From Brettanomyces bruxellensis (Eukaryota > Ascomycota > Pichiomycetes > Pichiales > Pichiaceae), in NCBI RefSeq assembly GCF_011074885.1, contig NC_054690.1, forward strand, positions 1,865,001-1,929,000: DNA of 64,000 bases, in the 5' to 3' direction. The translations under genes and the position numbers were made by a program. Of this stretch, positions 21,517 through 31,922 are shown one piece after another. Under the pieces are notes generated by a model. The model saw only the letters and a program-made list of their open reading frames with translations. It had not been told where the DNA came from and ran no database searches. Each line of letters opens with the position of its first letter. The first letter of the stretch is position 1.

Positions 21517-21705
21517 TGTCAAAATAATGCTCTCGAACAATGGAGTTCAAGTAAGGAAATGGTATTGCTATATCATCCGATTAATACGAGAACTACATCT
21601 ATATAAAATGAAGATATTCTTTCGTATATCACTATATATACTCTTTATTACATACTACAATAAATATCGAAATACCATATAAATCTGGACACTACTGCTG
21701 TCAAC
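21517..21705 (+). mobile_element. Diverged solo LTR, family A (copy A3)
   Basis: It starts TGTCAAAATAATG and follows family A through ATAAATATCGAAATACC with many substitutions and small deletions. The right edge is blurred at about 21705. No target duplication is seen. It is an older insertion than the full copia element 730 bp away. Confidence 0.75.
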
Positions 21706-21857
21706 TTGTGATACAATCAATATTAAATTAAGATCAATTCAATTTAAAAATATATATTAGCTTCTCTTCCTTAAACTTTTCAAGAAAAAAGGAAGTATTT
21801 GTTACGTAGAATAGTTTTAGCAGAACTATGCAAAACATCACCTCTTTATAAGCATTT

Positions 21858-22053
21858 TGTTAAAGTTAGTGTAACCAGATTTATATAGTGTCTCGATATT
21901 TATTGTAGTATGTAATAAAGAGTATGTATAATGATAGACAAAAGGGAATATCTTCACTTTATATAGATGTAGTTCTCGTATTAATCAGATGATATAACAA
22001 TACCATCTTCACTTACTTGAATTCCATTGTTCGAGAGCTTTATTGTTTTGACA
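21858..22053 (-). mobile_element. Solo LTR, family A (copy A4)
   Basis: This 196-bp family-A LTR is on the minus strand (TGTTAAAG...TTTTGACA as read on plus). It is flanked by CATTT (21853-21857 and 22054-22058), a perfect target duplication. Only a handful of differences separate it from the copia LTRs. Confidence 0.92.
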
Positions 22054-22256
22054 CATTTTCCATTTATTATAGTCTTAACATTCAATCATTACAATAATTA
22101 TTTCATAAACCTACTAATAATTTTCAAAAGAAAGCAGCAAGCATTTTTAACGTTGATTATATCATATCATCATATAAATAAGTATTATTTATTCTTATTT
22201 TTTATTTTCAAGGCTAACATGAATAATAAATAATAAATAATAAATCAAAGCAGGTG

Positions 22257-22516
22257 TGTAATAGATGCGTCGAGAGTCGCGTCTACATAAAGCTGCCCTG
22301 CCTTGTTTATGCCCAAGAAAACCTCGCTCATAAGGATCCAAGGTATTTAAACATGTGCATTCCCCTTTTTATCCTGTTCTTTTACCTTCTTACTTAGTTC
22401 TTTTTACTTTTATACTTTTCCTTTCTTTAGCCTTAAAAACACTCAATACTAGTTATAACAAAAACTTCATAAAGTAATCGGCGTCACACTTAAACCAATT
22501 AAACAAAACTATTACA
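22257..22516 (-). mobile_element. Solo LTR, family F (copy F2)
   Basis: This 260-bp inverted copy of 2218-2478 has the same TGTAATAG/CTATTACA ends. It is flanked by AGGTG (22252-22256 and 22517-22521). The two F copies are highly similar. It sits immediately left of a decayed coding-like stretch. Confidence 0.85.
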
Positions 22517-22825
22517 AGGTGGGTGAAGCTTGTCTAGAGTTTATAAATCCTGGAGTTCAAGCGTTATCTATTGTAACTATTTTCCCTAAGAAAGCAGTAA
22601 AGGCTGTGCATCTACTTATGAGCAACTTCCAAACAATATTCCAACATTTACTAATATTACCAAATATTGGGCTATCAACAATGTAATTCTTTGGCATGCT
22701 GAGGTAGGTTTCTGGGATCATTTAAAATCATCTCTGGGAAACACATCTCTTGGAAAAGTTGCTCCCGATTTGAGGATTACCTTTCGAACTCTTTTTCCCA
22801 AACAATTTATCGGTCCGGTTAATTA
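22517..22825 (+). pseudogene. Coding-like relic of unknown origin
   Basis: In one plus frame the sequence after LTR F2 reads about 55 codons without a stop (beginning GEACLEFINPGVQALSIV), ending at a stop near 22685. A second frame from about 22695 reads about 43 codons (HAEVGFWDHLKSSLGN...) to a stop at about 22826. The two frames together look like a protein broken by a frameshift. I do not recognise the family. It could be a retrotransposon fragment or a dead host gene. The left end is interrupted by LTR F2. Confidence 0.3.
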
Positions 22826-23140
22826 ATGATTGTACCTCGACATAATAAAAAATAATAGGATAAGAAACATAGCCCATGTATAAATAAACTCAGGCACGAA
22901 ACGATGGAAATGGTAAAACATAAAGTTTCTATTCTATAGCCCCCAAAGCAAATCCCCTCCGCAAATCCAGACCTACTTCTTCCTTTTCGAGATAAAATGT
23001 GGTTGGAAGGTAAAAAAAAAAAAAGGTTTGGAGTCGACCTTTGGGAACATATGTCAGTCCAATTAGTGCTAACAATTTTTGTCAATTCGAAATTTTAACC
23101 GAATCCCGGTGACATAACATACTTTTACTCACATAACCCT
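22826..23140. other. Intergenic stretch
   Basis: It contains a 14-base A run (about 23012-23025) and a short diverged piece of the E repeat (TTAGTGCTAAC near 23065). Nothing else is recognisable. Confidence 0.4.
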
Positions 23141-24000
23141 TGATAAATTTGCCTTCCTCAAATTTTCCTTTATCGAGTCGTATTACCAGTGATATCTATA
23201 TACTGCTATATAACGTGTCCTCAGATAACTTAAGCTTGTCAATACTTAAGTGCTTTGTATCAAATATAGTCTCGTAAGATCACTAACAAAAATCAACTAT
23301 TGTTGTAGACCCCATCATTAATTCGTTATCAATCCATATTTCAAAGCGGAGTATCAGTCATAAGACACTCAGGGCAGAGACACTACTATATATATCTGTC
23401 CTGACTACAGTAAATTTCCTGCACAACGATTCCCAGATCAGAAAATGCAGCCACCATTTTCCTTTGTTTTCCCAGACGAATAATGCCACCGATTCAGGCG
23501 ATTCTGCACATTCCGAAACTTGCTGTAGCCACAATGATCAATGATCTTTTATTCGTCAATAATTGATCCCGTAATACCTACGCCTAGTGGGGTAACTATT
23601 CCCGTTTCCCAGCCGAGTCTTAGGATCCCGTCGGAACTTCCCGAGCACTGCGCTCAGTTCGACCCCAGCTCCGGGAACCTATAGTTAACCTGACATTGCC
23701 GAATAAAGCCGTCAGATGCAAGATCCACCGTTCGTTGACTTGACCATGCCGGCCAAAGCCAAATGCGTAAAAACTCATTTGTCAATGTTATCAACCAACT
23801 TGCGCTGGCTGATCAAACTAAATTGATCACTGTAACAAGCTCCCTTAATCGAACTAGCAACCTAATTCTCATAAGTTAGCTTGCTCGATTTTCTTCAAAG
23901 ATTAAACAATGCCGGATAAAGCCAGCACAATTTTCTCTCATCGATTTTCCCAACGCTTCGACTAATATCGACGCGTCTATCGACCAATTCAGAAAGACGA
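23141..24000 (+). mobile_element. LTR family C (copy C4), 3' truncated
   Basis: It starts TGATAAATTTGCC and matches C1/C2 closely to about 23997 (CCAATTCAGAAA), where similarity ends abruptly, so the last roughly 230 bp are missing. The hairpin arms are 23606-23612 and 23671-23677, with one mismatch. This is the last retrotransposon copy before the gene-rich region. Confidence 0.78.
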
Positions 24001-24729
24001 GGTTCTTCTCCGCTCAGATCTTACTTTTTTTCTTCTTCGTTGTTACAATTTTCGACTTCGCTAGTAATGAACGTCTGTTCGAATCCACTTTTGGGAGTGT
24101 TTTTCCACTTTTTAGACTAGTCGCGGCAATCGACTGGAAAAATATTTTCCATCACTATCTGGTGTAAGGATGATAAGTTTTGCTTTTTTGAATATCCGGC
24201 ACTTGATATGAAGAAGTCATATTCAGTGACGCACTGAATATTATATTCCCTCAAAAAAGTTATCAATGGAATGATGTATATGAAAATTAAAGAAAAATAA
24301 CCTTAGCTTCATCAAGAAGGAAGAAGAGATAATACAGGGAACAAAGCTTTTTTTCTAGTGGCAAAAATTCCGTATTCGATTGCATTAAATTCACCCTGAA
24401 GGAATCCCATTTGCCTCTTCCCCGCGTTAATTGCAACTTTCATGATTCGGCAAATTTCACGCTGAACACGGCGCAGCACCGTGATGTTGGTGTACAGGTG
24501 TTGAAATATCTTAAATTTTATTTTGTAGGATGCCGCTTAAACTTTGGTGAGCGGGACAGAATTTAAAAATGAAGACGAATAAACTACTATTACCGGCTAA
24601 TCTTGTCAGGAGAAAATAATACATTGCCTAGTTTATTAGTATGGCTATTGCTTTAACATAATATATGCGTATTTTATAGCTCCGGATATTGTCTATTAAC
24701 TGCAGGTCACATTTATCAAACACCAATAA
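24001..24729. other. Upstream region of the MATE transporter gene
   Basis: This is the transition from the LTR cluster to unique sequence. No LTR match is seen after 24000. It likely holds the promoter of the gene at 24730. A small inverted repeat CACGG...CCGTG lies near 24466-24482. No clear TATA or factor site stands out. Confidence 0.4.
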
Positions 24730-26649
24730 ATGCGTGATTTCCGGAACCAAAGTCCACAAAGCACACATAAATCCCGAAAAACATCCTTCAAAAAACAAAG
24801 CATTGGATATGTGGCAAATAGTTTTCCAGCTGCATCTAAGTCGTTACTTAGTATCCAGGGATTATCCACAAATTCAAGAAGGCGGAAGATTTCTTTGACT
24901 TTTATTGCACCAGGAAAGAAATATCGGAGCTTTTTTTTCAGGTATAGAACACCTAATTCGCAGGATGTAAGATCATTCAGAAGTCTTGAAAATCATATTG
25001 GTGACAATAATTCAGCAATAGTAGAAGAAGAAGAAATATTTGGTACCGATTCGGAATCTGTTTCGACCTTTCGTTCTTTGCCATCGACAATTGAAGAAAA
25101 TGACAGTGGCAATCAGATATTAGAAAATTGGCATGTGCAAGGCCATGACGTTGATGCGGAAAATGAATATAACCATACTATATCTACATCAGGGTTTCCG
25201 AATTATTTTTCGGCGAACTTTGGTTCGACACCAGGGAGGGAATCTAGCATTAGTATAATAGAAGATGGTGGTGAAGATTTTAACTATGAGAAAACAACGG
25301 CAACTTATGAATCGAAGAAGCTGATCAGATTTTCATTTCCTCTAATATTGAACTTTATTCTTGAACAGACTTTCCCACTGGTATGTGTTATATTTGCAGG
25401 CCATTTAGGTAAACAAGAACTAGCCGCAGTTTCCCTCGCATCGATGATATCTGCAATTATTCTTTCTATCTATGAAGGTATGGCCACTACACTTGATACA
25501 TTATGCCCACAGGCTTATGGAGCTGGACAATTTTCCCTTGTCGGAATCCAGACGCAGAGATGTGCATGCTTTTCGCTATTACTGTTTGTACCAGCTGGAT
25601 TGTTTTGGTGGAACACGGGCCCATTTTTACGTTATATAATTGAAGATGAGCGTGTTATACAACTCACAGAACAGTTTCTTCGTGTTTTGATCTTTGGAGC
25701 ACCACCTTATATACTTTTTGAGGATGGAAAGCGTTTTCTTCAAGCCCAAGGCATTTTTGATGCAGGAACAATTATTCTTTTTATTACTGCACCATTGAAC
25801 GTGCTACTGAACTGGCTATTTATAGATTCAAAAGTACTTGGCTTTGGATTCATTGGTGCAGCAGTTGCGGCAGCTGTTAATTATTGGCTCACGCTTATTT
25901 TTTTGGTGCTTTTTGTGATGTTCATTGATGGAAAGCAGTGCTGGGAGGGCCTTACTAGACAAGCTTTTACAGATTGGGCTGAACTGTCAGCACTAGCATT
26001 TCCTGGCGTTATAATGCTCTTAGCAGAATCTATGGCTTATGAAGTCTTGACGCTTCTTGCATCATATTTCGGCACTAACGAACTTGCAGCACAATCTGCA
26101 CTTTCATCGGTGGTTTCGCTTTTATACATGATCCCATTTGCTTTGTCCGTGGCTTCATCGACAAGAATTGCTAACTTTGTTGGTTCTGGCAACATTTCTT
26201 CAGCTAATGTTGCTGTTCACGTGGGAATGACGTCCGCAGTTCTGTCAGCTCTTGTAAATTCGACCGTTATATTCCTCTTTTCTAGGCCGATAGCAAAACT
26301 GTTTACAGATGATGCGACTGTTCAGGATAAAATCATTTCCTTATGTCCACTTATGTCATTATTTGTTGTATTTGATGGTTGGGCTTGTGTTGCAAGCGGA
26401 ATATTAAGAGCTCTTGGCTTACAGGGGATTGGAGGCACAATTAATATGGTTGGATACTATCTCATATCACTACCGTTGGCACTTTTGTTAGGATTCACCT
26501 TGAGGATGCAATTGGCTGGTTTGTGGATAGGAAATGGCGCTGGCCTTTTGTTAATAGGAATAGCAGAAACTTGGGTTATATATACAGCTGATTGGGACGC
26601 TGTTATATCAGATGCCAAGAATCGAAACACATTGGAAGACTCTGATTGA
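24730..26649 (+). CDS. MATE-family multidrug/metabolite efflux transporter
   Basis: This 639-aa protein has a hydrophilic N-terminal tail of about 195 residues and then a MATE core of about 12 hydrophobic segments (from SKKLIRFSFPLILNFILEQ to the C-terminal WVIYTADWD). MATE hallmarks are visible: GMATTLDTLCPQAYGAGQ in the first repeat and a second-repeat ASSTRIANFVGSGN. S. cerevisiae has two such proteins, Erc1 and Ydr338c, and length and tail resemble the latter. It probably exports organic compounds in exchange for protons at the plasma or vacuolar membrane. The ATG at 24730 begins a basic Ser/Thr-rich tail. It is the first intact gene after the LTR cluster, in tandem with VPS54. Confidence 0.88.
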   Translation: MRDFRNQSPQSTHKSRKTSFKKQSIGYVANSFPAASKSLLSIQGLSTNSRRRKISLTFIAPGKKYRSFFFRYRTPNSQDVRSFRSLENHIGDNNSAIVEEEEIFGTDSESVSTFRSLPSTIEENDSGNQILENWHVQGHDVDAENEYNHTISTSGFPNYFSANFGSTPGRESSISIIEDGGEDFNYEKTTATYESKKLIRFSFPLILNFILEQTFPLVCVIFAGHLGKQELAAVSLASMISAIILSIYEGMATTLDTLCPQAYGAGQFSLVGIQTQRCACFSLLLFVPAGLFWWNTGPFLRYIIEDERVIQLTEQFLRVLIFGAPPYILFEDGKRFLQAQGIFDAGTIILFITAPLNVLLNWLFIDSKVLGFGFIGAAVAAAVNYWLTLIFLVLFVMFIDGKQCWEGLTRQAFTDWAELSALAFPGVIMLLAESMAYEVLTLLASYFGTNELAAQSALSSVVSLLYMIPFALSVASSTRIANFVGSGNISSANVAVHVGMTSAVLSALVNSTVIFLFSRPIAKLFTDDATVQDKIISLCPLMSLFVVFDGWACVASGILRALGLQGIGGTINMVGYYLISLPLALLLGFTLRMQLAGLWIGNGAGLLLIGIAETWVIYTADWDAVISDAKNRNTLEDSD

Positions 26650-26972
26650 AAGTTAAGGAGCATAAAGGAGCTTTTTTTTTAGTAATACTGTAATTTATAG
26701 ATGATAAAATGTATTTTGTTGGGATCCAGATGATTTGGGATATTACGAAAATTATAGTTAAAATTTTAGTCAAAATCGAATGAAAACTCAAAAAGATAAT
26801 AATAATAATAATGTTATTTTTTTTTTTTTTGAAGCTACGGATGCACAAGCCTGAGGCTTTTTGAACGGTGAGGGTTTTTAAACGATCATTTCTGTTGAAA
26901 CTTGAACGAATGGTGCAAATAAAACAAATCACCTGCATAAGAATTGGTGATATATAAATACACACACTTGAA
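26650..26972. other. Intergenic, MATE to VPS54
   Basis: This 323-bp spacer has T/A homopolymers (about 26671-26680 and 26817-26830) and a TATATAAATA 24 bp before the VPS54 ATG. It presumably holds the MATE terminator and VPS54 promoter. Confidence 0.5.
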
Positions 26973-29900
26973 ATGGAAGATACAAAATTTAAGAACACTG
27001 AAGGTTTACCATCAATTGAGGAAAATGGGCGACCTATCTCGTTTTCAAGCGATCATAATGATGCTAACAACGATATTGCATTAGGCAATAGTACTGAAAT
27101 TGAGGAACCTTCCGCTTATGGATCGGCATCATCATTTGATTCGCCGAGTGTTAGCTTGAATGGAGATATTATTTTGACGGATGCAAGATCAACTGCAAGT
27201 TTAAAGACGAATTCCAACATTCATCATACGAGGAAGGTATCCGACGCATCATTTTCACTGTTAACACCAACAATCAGTACATCAAATTATAACAATTCCT
27301 CCGTTTCTTTAGGCATAAACAATCTTTCTGCCACATCGGTTTCTCCACTTGGGCAAAATTCCATCTATGAATTGATTGAAAATGCGCAGTATAGATCGAA
27401 GGCGACCTCTACAGGATATTTAACCACCATGAGTTCACCGAGTCAGATAAATATTAGAGGGCCAACAACAAGGGATATTCCAGCAATAAAGTTAAGTAAA
27501 ATTACGAAAGTTAAGGATCAACAGTTCCAGCCATATTTAAATACGGTTTCCGATTCATTTAAGCAATTTGAATCCCACAAGACGCTAACGAAATCCACCC
27601 TTGAGGCATATATGGCACAGTTAAACAGAGAAGATAGAAGAAAAGGACTGTCACAGAATGCTAAAACTCGGAAGAGAGAAATAACTTCGAGTATAAACTC
27701 AAGTACGATGACAGGAGGTTCAACAAATGAAACTGCCACATTTCTTGCTGACAATATTAATCATCCAAAACATAAATATACAAAAATGGAAGATACCTTT
27801 GGAATGGATGCGCTTGATAGTGCCGAGTTGACATCAAATTCACTTGAGAAAGTTCCAGAGATATTTTTTTCGAATGATTTTCGATTGGATGATCCTCGTG
27901 TTTTCAATGAGGTTATTGGAAACAAGAAAATTCTACAAGAAACTATCGATTATAACGGAGAGGGCGAGCAGAAATCCGTGGTCGACAACAATGTTCTTCA
28001 GGAAAGATTTTCTTCATATTTAGATATCATTGAAATTCATTTGATACATGAGATATCGAAATCATCTGGATCATTTTTCAGCGCTCTAGGAGATTTGAGG
28101 AAGATCTCCGAAAGTTCGAATAAACTCACAGAGAAGCTGAATACAATTGACCACAAATTATCTTCTCTGGGAGATGAAAAAGTTTTCCCAATGATTGATA
28201 TCTTGCAGATGGTTAGAAAAAGAAATAATATTGCACGACTAGAGCAATCCCTACTTCAATTAAGCACAATTATGCATCAGGCGGATATGGCTGAATCATC
28301 ATATTTCAATGCAAACTATGAGAAGGTCCTAGAAATAACGGAAGCTGTTTATGCACTCATTAAAGGTGACAAAACAAATAAAATTGTTTTTGAGCTCACT
28401 AAAAGCTGGAATTATGATCTTATCAATATGGATTCGTTAAAAGCACTTTTTCCTTTGAAACGATTGTTATCAAATCTGATTTCGGATACAGGTAAATCAT
28501 TTGCAAAACTTTTCTGTGATTATTTGATAGATGATCTTCGAAGGGTTTACGAAAATTCATCAATAACGGAGGTAACCGAGAGAATGGCAGGAAGTTTGAA
28601 TCATGATGGTGGTAACACATTTCGTAAGAAAACGTCCGGGACTAAGGGTAATTATCAAAAAGTAGACAGTGACTTCAAAAATGGACTTGAGAAATATATC
28701 AGAGGCTTAATACGCTGTGGTGAAATTACAAGTGCATACAGGACTTACGAGGATCATTTTCTGACGGAGATGAAGACAATTATCAGGTCATTTCTGTCTC
28801 CAGAGAAAATGGAAAATATTGGAAACTCTGGTACTAGTATATCCGGTCTCTCGGGTGATTCGAGGACTACTACATCAAAATTACAGCGGGGGCATAGTTT
28901 AGGTGCAATGATAAGAGCTTTGACACCAAAGGAATTTGAAGATATGCTTTTGGGAATTTACACACAGATTTCTGAGGCATTGAGAAGGCTTACAATTCAT
29001 CAGAAACTTCTTCTCGAGATTGCATTAGATAGTATAAGTGACATAACTGTTGGAAACACCTCAAATGAATTACAACCAGATTCAATTGTTCAATTAGATA
29101 TTACTGATGCAATTACGTCGGCTATTGAAATTTCTCAGCGTCGAATGGCAAAGATAATGAATGCCCGCGAGTTGCAAAATTCATGTGTCACGTTGGACTA
29201 TTTCTTGAGACTTTACTCTCTTAATACCATGTTCTTGGGGGAATGTGAACTAATCTCCGGTGGAAGGCTAGTGAATCCTGTTTTGCAGGATATAATTCGC
29301 GTTCAATTTCAAAAGTTCTACAGCCAATATCATCATGCGAGTATGAAAATATTAAGTGGAAAAGTTGAGAAGGAGATATGGCGTGAATGCTCATTGCCAA
29401 AATATTTACAGATCCTTACAAACCAAGAGGTTTCTGCTGGCAAGGATGACTTTGATGAATATGTTTGGATGGGTCCAATGAATTTAGAGTTTGGAAATGC
29501 AGACGATAAAAATGATAATAACACGGATGGTGCATCATCTGAGGGCAGAAAAACACTTACAATCGGGGAAGAGTCATTTATTGTACCAAACGTTGTTGGT
29601 AGTATACTTGAGATGCTACAGCATTATGAAATAATTAAGATGCAGTTTCACTATGTTGACTGCGGCTGCATTATAGAGCTTCTGAAATTGCTAAACCTGA
29701 AAATTCATCAGTCTGTTTTGGGTGCACAAGCGACTAGAACTGCTGGACTTCGGAATATAACGTCAAGACACTTGGCTGTCACATCTCAACTTTTGGGATT
29801 TCTCTCTGAGCTTATTCCACATATTCGGTCCCTATTTGAAAGGCTATCCAAAGCAGACACAGTTTCGTCATTAGTGGGAAAGTTTAATGATGTTCAAAAA

Positions 29901-31331
29901 ATGCTTATAAGTCACAGAACGGAGATATTTAATAAGCTCATTTCGATTATGGTGGACAGACTTGTGGCAGAAAAATCAGATATACAACAAATCAATTGGA
30001 CACATCCACTACCAATGCAAAAGGTTCATTATTACATGGAGGGATTAGTTTCAAAGACTTTAACAATAGCCAGAATCTTACAACGATATCTTCCCGAGGA
30101 CCAGTATACGCATATTTTGTCACAGATTTTTGATAAATACAAGAATGTCCTGACAGATATATATTCTGGTATCAGATTGAAGGATTCCGTTGAAAAGGCA
30201 GTTATTATGCGGGATATAGACTATTTTCGGGAGAAGCTTGCAGATGTTTCTGGGTATAGTAATTCTGGGCAAATAATTTGGGAAAATGTCAATGCAATGA
30301 TTACAGAGGAAGATGGTCATGTTATTCAACCAGATCATTTACCAAAAAGCGATGCTATAGGTATCTCTTCCAGTGTTAAGAAGTCAGTAGATCAGCCTTC
30401 AACAAAATTGGATGAAAAATCATTGGAGAAGGTATCAGGTAAGGAAGACACAAATTCTAAAATAGAAAAGGAAGCAAAATTTGTGCGTACGGAAGTGATG
30501 GTTGAAACTAAAAGTAAAGACGAAAGTAAAGACGAGGCAAATGAATCAAGCTACTCGGATAACAGCTCTCAGAAAGTTATGTCAAGCGATGAAAATCACA
30601 AACCTGTCAATGAAGATGCAGAACTAAAGAATTCATTAAATGCTCATAATAAGGAGGAAAATGAAATCAAAGAGGAAAAAATGCACAAGGAGGATGCCAC
30701 GGAAAAGGATGAAAAGACGCCAGAACATAGAAAGGACGGGGTGCGGGGAGAAGGAAATAACTTAAGTCAGGTCTTAACAACTTCAGAAACGAGTACCAGA
30801 AATACGGAAAAGGATATATTAAGTACTGAAGGTCAGACGGAATTTAAAAAGCACATTCAGGAGAAAGAGGATAATGGTCTTGTGAATGCTGACATAAACA
30901 CCGAAGCTTTAGAGCATAACGCTAGAAAAGATGATGAACAAGATAATACACGATCAGACACACAATCAAACTTGTACGAGGATAAAGCAGACGTGCAAAA
31001 AAAGCAGGTAAAAGAAGGTACCCAGAAAGATCATCCAGAGAAAGACAATGCTGAAAATATATTAAAGACGCAAGCATACAAAAAATCCTCTGCTACGGGA
31101 CAAAATCATATAGATGGAATAGGACTGGACGCAAAACACCCTGATAAAATATTATCAACAAATACAGATGATAACGGAAATGCCAATTTGGAGAAGAAAG
31201 AGGAAAACGAAGAAGATACTCCACCATTGAATAATGAAAATTCAAATACGGGAGGAAGAAAGAAGACTAATGGAAAGAAAAATAGAAAGGCAAGAAGAGG
31301 GAATGGTGGAAGAAGAAAGAAAAATAAATAA
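26973..31331 (+). CDS. VPS54: GARP tethering complex subunit Vps54
   Basis: This is a 1452-aa protein. Residues about 340-400 form a Vps54-type N-terminal coiled region (SYLDIIEIHLIHEISKSS...). Residues about 872-950 carry the best-conserved Vps54 block: ILEMLQHYEIIKMQFHYVDC, then GAQATRTAGLRNITSRHLAV. Vps54 with Vps51-53 tethers endosome-derived vesicles at the late Golgi. The N-terminal roughly 300 residues are Ser/Asn-rich and probably disordered. From about residue 1120 the protein has a Lys/Glu/Asp/Asn-rich tail of about 330 residues ending in a strongly basic run, which the roughly 890-aa S. cerevisiae protein lacks. I am confident of the family, less so of the tail's role. Confidence 0.88.
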   Translation: MEDTKFKNTEGLPSIEENGRPISFSSDHNDANNDIALGNSTEIEEPSAYGSASSFDSPSVSLNGDIILTDARSTASLKTNSNIHHTRKVSDASFSLLTPTISTSNYNNSSVSLGINNLSATSVSPLGQNSIYELIENAQYRSKATSTGYLTTMSSPSQINIRGPTTRDIPAIKLSKITKVKDQQFQPYLNTVSDSFKQFESHKTLTKSTLEAYMAQLNREDRRKGLSQNAKTRKREITSSINSSTMTGGSTNETATFLADNINHPKHKYTKMEDTFGMDALDSAELTSNSLEKVPEIFFSNDFRLDDPRVFNEVIGNKKILQETIDYNGEGEQKSVVDNNVLQERFSSYLDIIEIHLIHEISKSSGSFFSALGDLRKISESSNKLTEKLNTIDHKLSSLGDEKVFPMIDILQMVRKRNNIARLEQSLLQLSTIMHQADMAESSYFNANYEKVLEITEAVYALIKGDKTNKIVFELTKSWNYDLINMDSLKALFPLKRLLSNLISDTGKSFAKLFCDYLIDDLRRVYENSSITEVTERMAGSLNHDGGNTFRKKTSGTKGNYQKVDSDFKNGLEKYIRGLIRCGEITSAYRTYEDHFLTEMKTIIRSFLSPEKMENIGNSGTSISGLSGDSRTTTSKLQRGHSLGAMIRALTPKEFEDMLLGIYTQISEALRRLTIHQKLLLEIALDSISDITVGNTSNELQPDSIVQLDITDAITSAIEISQRRMAKIMNARELQNSCVTLDYFLRLYSLNTMFLGECELISGGRLVNPVLQDIIRVQFQKFYSQYHHASMKILSGKVEKEIWRECSLPKYLQILTNQEVSAGKDDFDEYVWMGPMNLEFGNADDKNDNNTDGASSEGRKTLTIGEESFIVPNVVGSILEMLQHYEIIKMQFHYVDCGCIIELLKLLNLKIHQSVLGAQATRTAGLRNITSRHLAVTSQLLGFLSELIPHIRSLFERLSKADTVSSLVGKFNDVQKMLISHRTEIFNKLISIMVDRLVAEKSDIQQINWTHPLPMQKVHYYMEGLVSKTLTIARILQRYLPEDQYTHILSQIFDKYKNVLTDIYSGIRLKDSVEKAVIMRDIDYFREKLADVSGYSNSGQIIWENVNAMITEEDGHVIQPDHLPKSDAIGISSSVKKSVDQPSTKLDEKSLEKVSGKEDTNSKIEKEAKFVRTEVMVETKSKDESKDEANESSYSDNSSQKVMSSDENHKPVNEDAELKNSLNAHNKEENEIKEEKMHKEDATEKDEKTPEHRKDGVRGEGNNLSQVLTTSETSTRNTEKDILSTEGQTEFKKHIQEKEDNGLVNADINTEALEHNARKDDEQDNTRSDTQSNLYEDKADVQKKQVKEGTQKDHPEKDNAENILKTQAYKKSSATGQNHIDGIGLDAKHPDKILSTNTDDNGNANLEKKEENEEDTPPLNNENSNTGGRKKTNGKKNRKARRGNGGRRKKNK

Positions 31332-31922
31332 ATAAACGTCCAGTATTTAGATTTGTAAAATAGAGCATCCATCTAATTTGTACTCGAGAAGTACAGTTAA
31401 AAGATAAAAGTAGAATCAATATGAAGAACCTCAACTACTTGGCAAAGATGCTAAGAAAAGAGTATGTTGAATCTTCTACTGAAATTAGGGCTGCACTACT
31501 GATGTACCTTCAAATTTGATAATGCACACTAGCGCCCGTCGACTCAATCCAATGGAATGAAAAAATAATAGGATCGTCAAAATTTTTTTCTTGTTCCATT
31601 GAGAATGCATATCAAAGACAATTATTGCCAAATTTTTTAATAGGTGCTTACTCTGGTATTAATTTGATAGACCTGCGGACTTGCATACTTTTTCTAGTTC
31701 ACAAAATTCCATCTGCAGTGCTTGAATTTCATCTGGAGTGACGTAACATTCCATTACATCGTTAAAAACTGAGCTAAATTTTTTTATATAGTTGGAAATT
31801 CTCTTTCCTAATGTTTTTATGTTTTTGTTTCATTACTAAAGTATGGGCCCCCTACTTTTAATGGAAGGTGACAACAACTCCTAGTCGAAAGCATACTTAT
31901 ACAATTACTAGTTGCCAATAGG
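31332..31922. other. Intergenic, VPS54 to LMO1
   Basis: A 590-bp spacer without a supportable ORF. It should contain the VPS54 terminator and the LMO1 promoter. No factor site is obvious. Confidence 0.5.

Noticed and set aside
1..24000. CRISPR array or bacterial-type features
   Set aside because: The repeats are LTRs with target duplications in a eukaryotic context; no short regularly spaced repeats are present.
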